From the NCBI GenBank assembly GCA_902774265.1, contig CACYHR010000053.1:1-35978 (forward strand): 35,978 nucleotides of DNA. Reading direction: 5' to 3'. Below the pieces are notes generated by a model that saw only the letters and a program-made list of their open reading frames with translations, was not told where the DNA came from and did no database searches. The stretch comes from an uncultured Eubacteriales bacterium. GTDB taxonomy: Bacteria > Bacillota > Clostridia > Peptostreptococcales > Anaerovoracaceae. Positions 1 through 8,046 of the stretch are shown here, one piece after another (the stretch's first letter is position 1; each line of letters starts with the position of its first letter). The translations under genes were made by a program, and so were the position numbers.

Positions 1-117
1 CCAAACAAAATGACCTGAGTTTAGCCAGTTATGAAATTTTCAAAGTGCAAATGCTAAAGTAGCGTTAACGTATTAGTGGGGTTTTGACCCCGACATCATG
101 AATATAATGAATGTATG

Positions 118-127
118 ATATGCATAT
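118..127. promoter_or_regulatory. 10-bp palindrome ATATGCATAT upstream of the LysR gene
   Basis: A perfect 10-bp palindrome lies about 100 bp upstream of the LysR-type regulator, in an AT-rich stretch. LysR proteins usually bind dyad-symmetric sites upstream of their own or a divergent gene, so this could be an operator, but it is short and may be chance. A second small hairpin (GGGGT-TTTG-ACCCC) sits near 79-92. No gene is seen in 1-178. Confidence 0.2.
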
Positions 128-151
128 TTAGAATATCACAGTGCGGAGTTT

Positions 152-239
152 GATAAATATCATGAGAAGAAAGGCATTATGGAGATAAGACATCTGATAA
201 ATGTCATGAGGGGAAGGGCGTTATGGAGATAAGACATCT
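152..239 (+). repeat. 44-bp tandem direct duplication covering the LysR start site
   Basis: Positions 152-195 and 196-239 are two copies of a 44-bp unit differing at only a few bases. Each copy carries a purine-rich ribosome-binding stretch, an ATG and the first codons (MEIRHL) of the LysR gene. Because 44 is not a multiple of three, the upstream ATG at 179 is out of frame with the gene and opens a 17-codon reading frame that ends inside the second copy. The downstream copy drives the full-length protein. Confidence 0.85.
179..232 (+). CDS. 17-codon upstream reading frame created by the start-site duplication
   Basis: The first duplicated copy gives an ATG at 179 followed by 17 codons (MEIRHLINVMRGRALWR) and TAA at 230-232. 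The stop overlaps the real LysR start at 223 in another frame. If translated it could reduce or couple translation of the regulator. It is probably a by-product of duplication and not a functional peptide. Confidence 0.25.
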   Translation: MEIRHLINVMRGRALWR

Positions 240-1098
240 GAGATATTTCCTGGCAGTAGCGAGAGAGGAGAATATGACGAGGGCATCGGAGATGCTGCAT
301 GTTTCGCAGCCGACTTTGTCCAAGACCCTGAAACTGCTGGAGGAAGAACTGGGTAAGAAGCTTTTTACAAGAAAGAGTTTCAGCATAAAGCTGACAGATG
401 AGGGTTTGCTGCTTCGGGACAGGGCTGCGGATCTTGTTGCGATGGCAGATAAGATCGAGCAGGAATTCGTATCACTCGACGATCTGACCGGAGGCGATAT
501 ATATTTCGGTCTGGCGGAATCCTATCAGATAAGACATCTCGCAAGGCAGATCAGAGAGTTCAAAGCAATTTACCCGGGTCTGAGATATCACATCACCAGC
601 GGGGATACCGAGCAGGTCACGGAAAAGCTCGACAAAGGTCTTCTGGATTTCGCTGTCCTCTGCGAGACTCCGGATCCGGAAAAATACGATTATATTGAGT
701 TTCCCGAAAAAGATATTTGGGGTGTTGTAATGAGGCGCGATCATGCTCTTGCTGCAAAGGACTGTATACATATTGATGACCTGATCGGCCAGCCGCTTTT
801 CTGTTCTGAACAGAGCTGGAATTATGAGATCAAAGAATGGGCAGGCGAAAAATGGAAGGATCTTGAGCTGGCAGGGACATTCAGGCTATCCTATAATGGA
901 TCAATGTTTGCTCTTGAAGGCCTGGGATTATTACTGACGTTCAGGCATCTGACAGACTGCTCCCCGGAAAGCGGGCTTGTATTCATTCCTCTCGAGCCTG
1001 TTCAGACAACCCGTCTTTATCTCATCCGGAATAAATACGGAACATTCACTCCGATCGCTCAGAAATTCTTCACAAAGATAAACGAATCATTCAGATAG
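223..1098 (+). CDS. LysR-family transcriptional regulator
   Basis: A 291-residue protein with the LysR layout. The N-terminal winged helix-turn-helix spans residues 1-60 and contains the family pattern RHLRYFLAVA followed by MTRASEMLHVSQPTLSKTLK. The rest is a periplasmic-binding-protein-like effector domain (about 90-291). LysR proteins sense a small ligand and activate or repress nearby genes. The ligand cannot be deduced. The start at 223 is preceded by GAGGGGAAGG and gives the canonical LysR N-terminus. The nearest candidate target is the MFS transporter 270 bp downstream on the same strand; there is no divergent gene inside the window. Confidence 0.93.
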   Translation: MEIRHLRYFLAVAREENMTRASEMLHVSQPTLSKTLKLLEEELGKKLFTRKSFSIKLTDEGLLLRDRAADLVAMADKIEQEFVSLDDLTGGDIYFGLAESYQIRHLARQIREFKAIYPGLRYHITSGDTEQVTEKLDKGLLDFAVLCETPDPEKYDYIEFPEKDIWGVVMRRDHALAAKDCIHIDDLIGQPLFCSEQSWNYEIKEWAGEKWKDLELAGTFRLSYNGSMFALEGLGLLLTFRHLTDCSPESGLVFIPLEPVQTTRLYLIRNKYGTFTPIAQKFFTKINESFR

Positions 1099-1226
1099 GT
1101 ATAAGAATAATAATTCACCACTCGGCCAGTTCTATGATGCATTGGAGGGCGAAATACATCTGCGCATCGGCATTCGGCGTAGAGAAGAAGCAATGCACGA
1201 GTACGCTATAGAAATCTCCATTTCTC

Positions 1227-1255
1227 TTAATTATTCTCAGTAATTGGGGTATACT
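1227..1255 (+). promoter_or_regulatory. Candidate sigma-A promoter for the MFS gene
   Basis: TTAATT (1227-1232) and TATACT (1250-1255) are separated by 17 bp. The -10 is good and the -35 is weak, which would suit an activator-dependent promoter. The resulting leader is about 100 nt, has three GCAGCT motifs and no clear Shine-Dalgarno sequence before the MFS start. The rest of 1099-1365 shows nothing else. Confidence 0.4.
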
Positions 1256-1365
1256 TTATTCGTGTGAAATTTGCAGCTATGTTCATGTGCATGATTAAAT
1301 CCCCGCAGAGTATATTTACAAGCTGCAGCTCAGTGCGCAGCTATTGGTTTATAAGTTACTGAATT

Positions 1366-2754
1366 ATGATGGAAAAGGACTCTTACAGTAAAAACCCCCG
1401 AATACTGGCAGCGGCCATGATAACTTCCTTCATGACCACTTTTATGTCGAGTGCGCTTAATCTTTCGGTTCCGTCGCTCGAGAGTTATTTTGGTGTGAAC
1501 GCTGCCTATATAAGCTGGATCGTCAGCTCCTTTACTATTACGGTTGCAGCCATGAGTCTGCCCATGGGCAAGATTTCGGACATTACGAGCCGGAGGACGG
1601 TATTTCTAACCGGAATATCCGGTTTCGGTATTTTATCAGCGGTCAGCATCTTTGCCCCTTCATTCGTGATCCTTATTTTTTTCCGAGTGCTCTCAGGAGC
1701 ATGCGCCGCCATGGTATTCGCCACTAACAACGCGATACTGATAAGCGCTTATCCCCATAATGTTCAGGGGAAAATGCTCGGCTATTCCGTTGCAGCTACA
1801 TATATTGGTCTTACAGCCGGTCCGGTCGTCGGAGGGCTGCTCAACAGTACTCTCGGATGGAGGTCTATCTTCGCCGTATCGACCCTCATTTCTGCTGCGG
1901 CTTTTCTCGCAGCCTTCAGGGCTGTTCCGAAGGATGAACCTGCTTCGCATATATCCGGAACGGATACCGCCGGAATTTTATTATACATTTCTTCTATTGT
2001 AATTAGTCTGTTCGGCATGACAAGTCTCGGAAGCATCCATGCCGCGCCATATCTGCTTGCTCTCGGCTTTGCCATCCTCGCAGTCTTCTTCGTGCATGAG
2101 TCAAGGCGGGAGAACAGCGAAAAGTCTGCGATCTTAAGGGTCAGTATGTTCAGACAGAGCCGGACTTTTATTTTTTCGTGCCTTGCTGCCCTGCTGAATT
2201 ACGGAGCAACTTTTGCTATCAGCTATGAAATGAGCATTTATCTGCAGGTTATTCTCGGCATTCCATCGGGAAAAGCCGGTCTCATGCTCATCACCATGCC
2301 TGCAGCACAGGCACTGCTCTCGCCCCTCACCGGCAGCCTATCCGACCGCATCAGGCCGTCATTGCTGGCAAGTTCCGGAATGGGGATCTGCGCACTCACT
2401 CTGCTGTTATACTCACGATTAAACGAAAATACCGCCACAATCTATGTTGTGACGGTAATGTGCATAACCGGAATGGGTTTCGCCTTGTTTTCATCCCCAA
2501 ATACCAATGCCATTCTCTCCTGCGTCAGCAAAAAAGACTACGGCGTTGCAAATTCCATAATCGCTACGATGCGTACCTACGGGCAGTCATCCGGCATGGC
2601 GATCCTGAGTTCCATCACTGCATTCGTACTCGGGACAGGAACCCTCGAAGCATCCCCTCACGCCGACATACTCCATATGATGCATATTTCTTTTATCACA
2701 TTCGCCTGCATCTGTATTCTCGGCATCTTTTTTTCACTCGCGCGGGATCGCTGA
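1366..2754 (+). CDS. MFS transporter, DHA2/EmrB-QacA-like drug efflux type
   Basis: A 462-residue very hydrophobic protein with about 12-14 predicted membrane spans. Motif A-like GKISDITSRRTVFLTG lies between the second and third spans, and the antiporter motif C-like GPVVGGLL lies near residue 150. The opening (SALNLSVPSLESYFG) is typical of DHA2 proton-coupled drug exporters, which extrude lipophilic or cationic compounds. The substrate is unknown. Two ATG codons in a row (1366, 1369) are possible starts; neither has an obvious ribosome-binding site. The last codons (ARDR, stop) are already part of the 17-bp minisatellite, so the natural C-terminus may have been changed by repeat expansion. 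It probably forms a functional pair with the upstream LysR regulator. Confidence 0.9.
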   Translation: MMEKDSYSKNPRILAAAMITSFMTTFMSSALNLSVPSLESYFGVNAAYISWIVSSFTITVAAMSLPMGKISDITSRRTVFLTGISGFGILSAVSIFAPSFVILIFFRVLSGACAAMVFATNNAILISAYPHNVQGKMLGYSVAATYIGLTAGPVVGGLLNSTLGWRSIFAVSTLISAAAFLAAFRAVPKDEPASHISGTDTAGILLYISSIVISLFGMTSLGSIHAAPYLLALGFAILAVFFVHESRRENSEKSAILRVSMFRQSRTFIFSCLAALLNYGATFAISYEMSIYLQVILGIPSGKAGLMLITMPAAQALLSPLTGSLSDRIRPSLLASSGMGICALTLLLYSRLNENTATIYVVTVMCITGMGFALFSSPNTNAILSCVSKKDYGVANSIIATMRTYGQSSGMAILSSITAFVLGTGTLEASPHADILHMMHISFITFACICILGIFFSLARDR

Positions 2755-2896
2755 TGCCGTGGGATCGCTGGCGACGCGGGATCACTGGCAGTCCGGGATC
2801 GCTGGCGGCGCGGGATCACTGGCGGCCCGGGATTGCTGGCGGCGTGGGATCGCTGGCGGCGTGGGATCGCTGACGGCGTGGGATCGCTGACGGAAT
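2744..2896. repeat. 17-bp GC-rich tandem repeat, nine units
   Basis: Nine consecutive 17-bp units with consensus GGGATCGCTGGCGGCGT start at 2744, 2761, 2778, 2795, 2812, 2829, 2846, 2863 and 2880. The units differ by one to six substitutions but never by an insertion or deletion. Eight of nine contain GATC. The array begins inside the last codons of the MFS gene and fills the space up to the convergent phosphatase gene. There are no spacers, so it is not a CRISPR. GC is far above the flanks. Confidence 0.95.
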
Positions 2897-2924
2897 CCGT
2901 GGCGACCATTCTGGCCGGCACATG

Positions 2925-4472
2925 TCAGCTCTGATTCTGATTCTGATTCTCTTTCTCAGTACCCCTGTAGTGTACGCAGACCATCGTCAGGTCGTCAAAC
3001 TGTTCGGCATTGCCCACAAATTCGTCTACCGATGCACGAACGATCCTGAGTATTTCTTTAGGCTCCGCTCCCGCATCGATATTGAGCGCTTCGATCATCC
3101 TGTCCGTACCATACATCTCATTATATGCATTCGTTGCCTCAGGCACGCCGTCTGTATAGACAAACAGCTTATCTCCCTTTGCGAGCGTTATCTCATAGTC
3201 CCTGTATTTCGCGCCATCCATACCTCCGAGGACCAGACCGTGTTTGTCCCTGAAAAGTTCGAACTTCCCGTCACGACAGATTGCCGGATACTCATGCCCT
3301 GCGCTGGAGCAATCCATCCTGCCGGTAGACAGTTCCAGAATGCCGATCCATGTCGTTACGAACATCTCCATCTTGTTCTGTGCGCAAAGGGCTGCATTTG
3401 CCTTGGTAAGCGCCTCACCTGCGCTTATCCCGAGCTTTGCATAGTTCTGGACAACAGTCTTGGATATCATCATGAAGAGTGCCGCCGGCACACCTTTTCC
3501 GCTTACATCCGCGCATACGACGCCGAGGTGATCATCATCGATCATAAAGAAATCGTAGAAATCGCCGCCGACTTCTTTCGCAGGATCCATGCTGGCGTAT
3601 AGATCAAACTCCTCTCTGTTCGGGAATGCCGGGAAAATCGAAGGGAGCATGCTCGCCTGGATTTCCGTAGCCATATTGAGCTCGGTCTGCGTGGCTGCCA
3701 GTTTGGTGGTTTTGTCGTTGAATATGATGCAGTACATTATGATCAGCGACATCAATACCATACCGTACTGTGACGCATTGCCGAATTCCCCGAATGTCAG
3801 GGCATAATTGATGAGCGGCAGAAATATGAACGTCAGGGCGGCAACTTTCTGATTGCGAGGGCTGCTGCTCCTGATTATCAGTATGGTTGCAACGGCCGAT
3901 GTCACGATAAGATATATATCCTCAAGTGTAGAAGCACCTGTAGTCTGATATTCTCCGGCAGGTCCGACAATGAAAGTGACAGGATAGAAAATATTGGACA
4001 GTATCACAAGAATTTCAAGTGCAAGTAATACGGGTATGCATTTGTCCGCCGTCTCTGCAAGCCTGCCCTTGAAGCCGAGTGTAATTCTTACATATTGGTA
4101 GAAATTGTAGATCATTACAAGGTCAATCAGTTTGCTGAGCATTACCATTGCGAAGTTGACAGGTCTCAGTTCCGGAACGCCAAGCGTGAAATACATCAGC
4201 ACATTTACCAGAAATCCTGCGCACACCATGACATTCAGTGTGCGAAAAGCTCTGGTTCCGTCTCCCTCCTGTTTCATGGTTCCGAAATACAGCGCTGCGC
4301 ATGTGAACGCTCCCATCGCATCAATGCCGCAATCGAACAGAGAATCCACCATCCTCGCGTAGATCTCTTCATCCAGAAAAAACAGCCAGCTCAGCCCAAT
4401 GCAGATCAGAGCTGCTGCAACGGTAAATATCAGTCCGATTAACAAACTTGCTTTTTCATTTTTTTTCAGCAT
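2925..4472 (-). CDS. Membrane-anchored PP2C/SpoIIE-type serine phosphatase
   Basis: A 515-residue protein. The N-terminal half has about seven to eight hydrophobic segments (residues 10-255) and resembles a membrane sensor. It is followed by a short coiled linker (KLAATQTELNMATEIQASMLPS) and a SpoIIE-type PP2C domain (about 285-500) with metal-binding motifs GGDFYDFF, ADVSGKGVPAALFM, TDGVPEA and FDDLTM. Such enzymes dephosphorylate anti-anti-sigma (SpoIIAA-like) proteins and so switch on stress or sporulation sigma factors; no partner is nearby. The ATG at 4472 has AGGAG five bases upstream and is preferred to GTG at 4478. The C-terminal tail ENQNQNQS is encoded by a GATTCT hexamer repeat. 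It converges with the MFS gene and is a paralogue of the phosphatase at 29805-31559. Confidence 0.92.
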   Translation of the reverse strand: MLKKNEKASLLIGLIFTVAAALICIGLSWLFFLDEEIYARMVDSLFDCGIDAMGAFTCAALYFGTMKQEGDGTRAFRTLNVMVCAGFLVNVLMYFTLGVPELRPVNFAMVMLSKLIDLVMIYNFYQYVRITLGFKGRLAETADKCIPVLLALEILVILSNIFYPVTFIVGPAGEYQTTGASTLEDIYLIVTSAVATILIIRSSSPRNQKVAALTFIFLPLINYALTFGEFGNASQYGMVLMSLIIMYCIIFNDKTTKLAATQTELNMATEIQASMLPSIFPAFPNREEFDLYASMDPAKEVGGDFYDFFMIDDDHLGVVCADVSGKGVPAALFMMISKTVVQNYAKLGISAGEALTKANAALCAQNKMEMFVTTWIGILELSTGRMDCSSAGHEYPAICRDGKFELFRDKHGLVLGGMDGAKYRDYEITLAKGDKLFVYTDGVPEATNAYNEMYGTDRMIEALNIDAGAEPKEILRIVRASVDEFVGNAEQFDDLTMVCVHYRGTEKENQNQNQS

Positions 4473-4508
4473 AAGCACTCCTGATAATGATTTATTTTTT
4501 CATATTGT

Positions 4509-4540
4509 ATTATAACATGATGTCAGGGTCAAAAGGTCAA
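4509..4540 (-). promoter_or_regulatory. Candidate promoter for the PP2C phosphatase gene
   Basis: On the minus strand a consensus TATAAT (4509-4514) lies about 40 bp upstream of the gene. Two TTGACC boxes occur upstream, 12 and 20 bp from the -10; neither spacing is ideal, so the -35 is uncertain. The paired TTGACC copies could instead be a regulator site. Confidence 0.35.
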
Positions 4541-4661
4541 AGCAATAATTCCGGGCAGTTTTAAAGGTCGGTCAATTCAGCCATCGGCCAGTTCTGAGAG
4601 CGAAGTGAGCGGAGTCTGCAAACTCCTCGTGGTTTCGTTTACATGGTGCAATACAGTTAGT

Positions 4662-4691
4662 TTTCCATTGAATATGCGGATTTGCTATACT
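4662..4691 (+). promoter_or_regulatory. Candidate promoter for the MDR dehydrogenase
   Basis: TTTCCA (4662-4667) and TATACT (4686-4691) are 18 bp apart, about 55 bp upstream of the start at 4747. A hairpin (GGAGT-CTGCAA-ACTCC) lies upstream near 4611-4627. Confidence 0.35.
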
Positions 4692-4746
4692 GCGATTGAG
4701 GAGTGAGTGCTATAAGGATTTAGATGCGGAAGAGAGGTAGTATTCT

Positions 4747-5808
4747 ATGGACGGTAAAATGACAGGCGCAGTACTGCCGGGAAACAGCACCGTTGAATTT
4801 AAAGAATTCGATATACCTAAGCCGGGATTCGGACAGGTACTTATCAAAACTAAAGCTTCGACGATATGCGGATCCGATATACGCGCAATCTATCGCGCCC
4901 ATACAGGCAAGGGTGCGGAAGGCTATATGGACGGCATAATAGCAGGACATGAGCCTGCCGGGATAATCGTAGAAGAGGGACCGGGGCTGAAACGTTTCAA
5001 AAAAGGCGACAGGGTTATCGTATACCATATTTCAGGCTGCGGAGTATGCAATGATTGCAGGAGAGGCTACTTTATTTCCTGCAAGAGTCCTTTCAGGGCC
5101 GCATACGGCTGGCAGAGAAACGGAGGTATGGCACCGTATATTATTTGCGATGAAAAAGATCTGATCTCGCTGCCTGATGAGCTGACATACGAGGATGGAG
5201 CTCAGGTAGCATGCGGATTCGGTACGGTATATGAGGCATTAATGAAGATAAAAGTCTCCGGCAACGACATAGTTCTTGTGACAGGACTCGGGCCTGTGGG
5301 GCTGGCGGCGCTGATGTTAGCTAAGGCAATGGGCTGTGATAAAACCATCGGCTGCGACATAAACGAAGACAGACTGAATCTCGCAAAAGAACTCGGCTTA
5401 GCTGATTATGTATTCAATTCATCCGATCCGGCTGCATGTGAAGAGTCTGTCATGCAGGTAACTAATGGTCTGGGCTGTGAACGGGCTGTCGACTGTTCGG
5501 GAAACAACAGCGCAAGGGCTCTTGCTATACGATGCACAAGAGAATGGGGCAAAATGGCAATGGTCGGAGAAGGCGGCGATGTCACATTCTATCCTTCCCC
5601 TGATATAATGCACGGCCAGAAAACGATATTCGGAAGCTGGGTAACTTCACTGTGGCGCATGGAGGAGCTGGTAGAACATCTTGTCCGCTGGGGCATACAT
5701 CCGGATAAACTTATCACTCACCGCTTTGAGCTTAAAGACGCGGACAAAGCATATGAACTGATGGCGAGCGGCAACTGCGGCAAGGTTGCAGTTGTTTTCC
5801 CTGATTGA
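4747..5808 (+). CDS. Zinc-dependent MDR alcohol/polyol dehydrogenase
   Basis: A 353-residue medium-chain dehydrogenase/reductase. Catalytic-zinc motifs are CGSDIR (residue about 41) and GHEPAG (about 66). The structural-zinc lobe is complete as CGVCNDCRRGYFISC. The nucleotide-binding Rossmann fold has GLGPVGLAALMLAKAMG near residue 180, followed by a acidic residue (CDINEDR) that favours NAD over NADP. Members oxidise alcohols, threonine, sorbitol or sugar alcohols; the substrate cannot be told from sequence. It stands alone, with its own promoter and a shared terminator downstream. A purine-rich GAGAGG lies nine bases before the ATG. It is 16 kb from the RiPP locus, so a role as a lanthipeptide LanJ reductase is not supported. 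Confidence 0.9.
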   Translation: MDGKMTGAVLPGNSTVEFKEFDIPKPGFGQVLIKTKASTICGSDIRAIYRAHTGKGAEGYMDGIIAGHEPAGIIVEEGPGLKRFKKGDRVIVYHISGCGVCNDCRRGYFISCKSPFRAAYGWQRNGGMAPYIICDEKDLISLPDELTYEDGAQVACGFGTVYEALMKIKVSGNDIVLVTGLGPVGLAALMLAKAMGCDKTIGCDINEDRLNLAKELGLADYVFNSSDPAACEESVMQVTNGLGCERAVDCSGNNSARALAIRCTREWGKMAMVGEGGDVTFYPSPDIMHGQKTIFGSWVTSLWRMEELVEHLVRWGIHPDKLITHRFELKDADKAYELMASGNCGKVAVVFPD

Positions 5809-5857
5809 TAAAGGGTCTGCGATAAAGGATCCACGGCGATAAAAATTCCAAAAAGCG

Positions 5858-5881
5858 ACACCGGAGCGGCTGCTCCGGTGT
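5858..5881. terminator. Bidirectional intrinsic terminator between convergent genes
   Basis: A perfect 10-bp stem (ACACCGGAGC / GCTCCGGTGT) with a GGCT loop is followed by a T-rich stretch on the plus strand and by A-rich/T-rich sequence on the minus strand. It separates the MDR dehydrogenase from the DUF362 gene. Confidence 0.85.
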
Positions 5882-5893
5882 TATTTATGCATT

Positions 5894-6934
5894 TTATTTT
5901 TTCTTATTGCGGCCCCAGAAGACATTGTAGATATCCGGTTTCCATACCGGCGTGATGTCTTTGACTGCTTCTGCTGCAGTTATCTCTGTATCGCCATTAT
6001 CGATATCTATCAGTGTATATCTGTCATTACCCATCCCGAGCTCCTTCATGTAGCTGAGCTGACGCAGTCCGTGACGGGATTCGACTCTCTCGATCAGAGC
6101 TTTGCCGCCGCCCTCAGGAAGATTATAGATCATGTCCATGCAGGCGTTGTCTACGGCAAGTATGTCGAGCGATGCGAGTATGCCGACATCAGGCGTTACC
6201 ACTGGCTCTGCTCCGGCGCCTTCGCAGTCACATGATACCGACATGTTTCTCATTGTATTGATAAAGCAGATATGTGACCCGAAGTGGTCGATCACAGACT
6301 TGCTGCTCTCAGACATTCTCTCCATGAGTTCCTCTTCCGCTATGCCCCAGGTATTGTCTGTTCCCGCAGGTGTGTGGATCTCCTTCTTGCCTATGCGGCC
6401 ATCCGCACAGCCGATACCTATATTCTTGTTGCTTCCGCCGAAGCCTCCCAGAGCGTGGCCCTTGAAATGCGTGAGTACGAGCAGCGAATCGTAATTCAGG
6501 AGATTCTTACCTACATGCATCTCTTCAAACCATTTGCCGCCGTTTACCGGCAGAGCTGCGACTCCGTCCTCATCTGTAATATCCACAGGGCAGAACGTCC
6601 ATCCGTTTGTTTTGAGGGTCTCTCTGTGCTGCTCTGTCGTGTAGCGTCCGCCTTCATAGTAGGTATTGGTCTCTACTATGGCAGCATCCGGAAGCCTCGA
6701 TTCAAGAAGCTCTCTGACCCATGGCCTCGGTATGATATTCGGACCTTCCGGCTCTCCGGTGTGAAGCTTGACAGCTACACGGCCTTCAAGCACTTCGCTC
6801 ACTTTGTCGTAAATCTTCATGAGCCCATTCCCGGACAGATCGCGGGTAAAAAATACTATGGACCTTTCTCCGCTTCTCTCATCAAATGGTACGTATTTAT
6901 TTCCGTCTTTACCCGGTATTGCTCTTTTCAGCAT
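5894..6934 (-). CDS. DUF362-family protein
   Basis: A 346-residue protein recognised by the DUF362 core motif LTHFKGHALGGFGGSNKNIG (residues about 156-175) followed by GIGCADG and by the early VAVKLHTGEPEG segment. The family is often annotated as an Fe-S centre protein because many members carry a C-terminal 2x[4Fe-4S] ferredoxin domain. This one lacks that domain and its CxxCxxC motifs, so it is a stand-alone core version. No reaction is established for the family. The start has GGGGAGAG directly upstream. It lies downstream of aroG on the same strand with a 125-bp gap that contains a perfect CCGGAAT-G-ATTCCGG hairpin without a T-run, so it may be partly co-transcribed with the aromatic operon. 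Confidence 0.85.
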   Translation of the reverse strand: MLKRAIPGKDGNKYVPFDERSGERSIVFFTRDLSGNGLMKIYDKVSEVLEGRVAVKLHTGEPEGPNIIPRPWVRELLESRLPDAAIVETNTYYEGGRYTTEQHRETLKTNGWTFCPVDITDEDGVAALPVNGGKWFEEMHVGKNLLNYDSLLVLTHFKGHALGGFGGSNKNIGIGCADGRIGKKEIHTPAGTDNTWGIAEEELMERMSESSKSVIDHFGSHICFINTMRNMSVSCDCEGAGAEPVVTPDVGILASLDILAVDNACMDMIYNLPEGGGKALIERVESRHGLRQLSYMKELGMGNDRYTLIDIDNGDTEITAAEAVKDITPVWKPDIYNVFWGRNKKK

Positions 6935-6989
6935 AAGCTCTCCCCTTTCCTTGTTTTTATCCCTTTCTGTTCTGCGTATCGTGAGACCG

Positions 6990-7004
6990 CCGGAATGATT
7001 CCGG
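6990..7004. other. Small perfect inverted repeat between aroG and the DUF362 gene
   Basis: CCGGAAT-G-ATTCCGG, a 7-bp arm palindrome. There is no U-run after it on the minus strand, so it is not a classical terminator. It may be an RNA-processing or stability hairpin at the operon end. Confidence 0.35.
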
Positions 7005-7059
7005 AAAAGATCTACACAGATATTTTACTAAATCGGGGATTGACACGCCAGCAGTTTTA

Positions 7060-8046
7060 TTACAGCATTTCTGCTATCTCATATATCATTCGCTCCGTCT
7101 TCTCCCATCCGAGACAGGCGTCAGTTATACTTTTGCCATACACCCCGCCGTTGACAGGCTGACGGCCATCTTCGATATAACTCTCGACCATAAATCCTTT
7201 GACCAGTTTTTTCACATCGCTGTTGTAGCTGCACGACAGCATGACGTCCTTCATTATCCTCGGCTGCTCAAAAGGGTTCTTGCCGCTGTTGGAATGGTTG
7301 CAGTCAATGATGACTCCCGGATTATAAAGTTTCGCCTTTGAATACAGTCCCGCAAGATATACAAGCGTTTCATAGTTGTAGTTCGGATGCAGTACTCCCT
7401 GCCTGTTTACATAACCCCTCAGTATGGCATGTGCGAAATGATTCCCGTGTGAGTGTCCTTCCCATCCTCGGTAGATGAAATCCTGTTCCCGCTGAGCCGC
7501 ATGAATGGCATTCATCATGACAGAAAGGTCACCGCTGGTGGGATTCTTCATCCCTACCGGACAGGCTATAGCGCTGGCAGTGAACCTGTGCTGCTGATCC
7601 TCTACACTGCGCGCACCAATGGCAACATAACCGAGCAGATCATCCAGATACTTATACGTCTCCGGATACAGCAATTCGTCTGCACATACAAATCCTGTTT
7701 CAGACAGAGCCCTTATGTGCAGCTCCCTTGTCGAAATAATTCCTTTGAACAAATCCGGTCCGGATTCCGGATCAGGCTGATGAACGAGACCTTTGTACCC
7801 TTCGCCTGTCGTCCGCGGTTTGTTGGTATATATCCTCGGCACTATCAGAAGTTCATTTCTGACTTTGTCCTGTACAGGCACCAGTCTTGATATGTAGTCC
7901 ATAACACTGTCTTCGTTATCCGCGGAGCATGGCCCGATAATCAGGGCAAGTTTGCTGCTTTCACCCGCAAAAATAGACCGCAGTAACATCTTCTTAGTCT
8001 CCGAAGGTATCGGAAGTTTACGCTTAAAGTCCATATTCATTTCCAT
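7060..8046 (-). CDS. aroG: 3-deoxy-7-phosphoheptulonate (DAHP) synthase, class I-alpha
   Basis: A 328-residue DAHP synthase of the AroF/G/H type. It condenses phosphoenolpyruvate and erythrose-4-phosphate, the first step of the shikimate pathway. The active site looks complete. Metal ligands are present as Cys in IGPCSADNE, His in IDCNHSNSGK, Glu in VKGFMVESYIEDG and Asp in YGKSITDACLGWE, and the substrate motif KPRTTGEGYKG is present. The ATG at 8046 overlaps the aroA stop by one base (TGATG) and has AGAGG nine bases upstream. An in-frame ATG at 8067 would add seven residues but has poor spacing. It is the last aromatic gene of the minus-strand operon, and the only intact DAHP synthase here, in contrast to the degenerate class I-beta homologue at 12843. 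Confidence 0.95.
   Translation of the reverse strand: MEMNMDFKRKLPIPSETKKMLLRSIFAGESSKLALIIGPCSADNEDSVMDYISRLVPVQDKVRNELLIVPRIYTNKPRTTGEGYKGLVHQPDPESGPDLFKGIISTRELHIRALSETGFVCADELLYPETYKYLDDLLGYVAIGARSVEDQQHRFTASAIACPVGMKNPTSGDLSVMMNAIHAAQREQDFIYRGWEGHSHGNHFAHAILRGYVNRQGVLHPNYNYETLVYLAGLYSKAKLYNPGVIIDCNHSNSGKNPFEQPRIMKDVMLSCSYNSDVKKLVKGFMVESYIEDGRQPVNGGVYGKSITDACLGWEKTERMIYEIAEML

Noticed and set aside
2744-2896. CRISPR array
   Set aside because: The 17-bp units are directly adjacent without spacers and there are no cas genes.
2658-2921. Pro/Arg-rich repetitive minus-strand frame over the minisatellite
   Set aside because: It is only the 17-bp repeat read in one frame, with no start site or conserved protein features.
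4747-5808. Zinc-type LanJ reductase for the RiPP pathway
   Set aside because: It is 16 kb away, on the other strand with its own promoter and terminator, and looks like an ordinary polyol or alcohol dehydrogenase.
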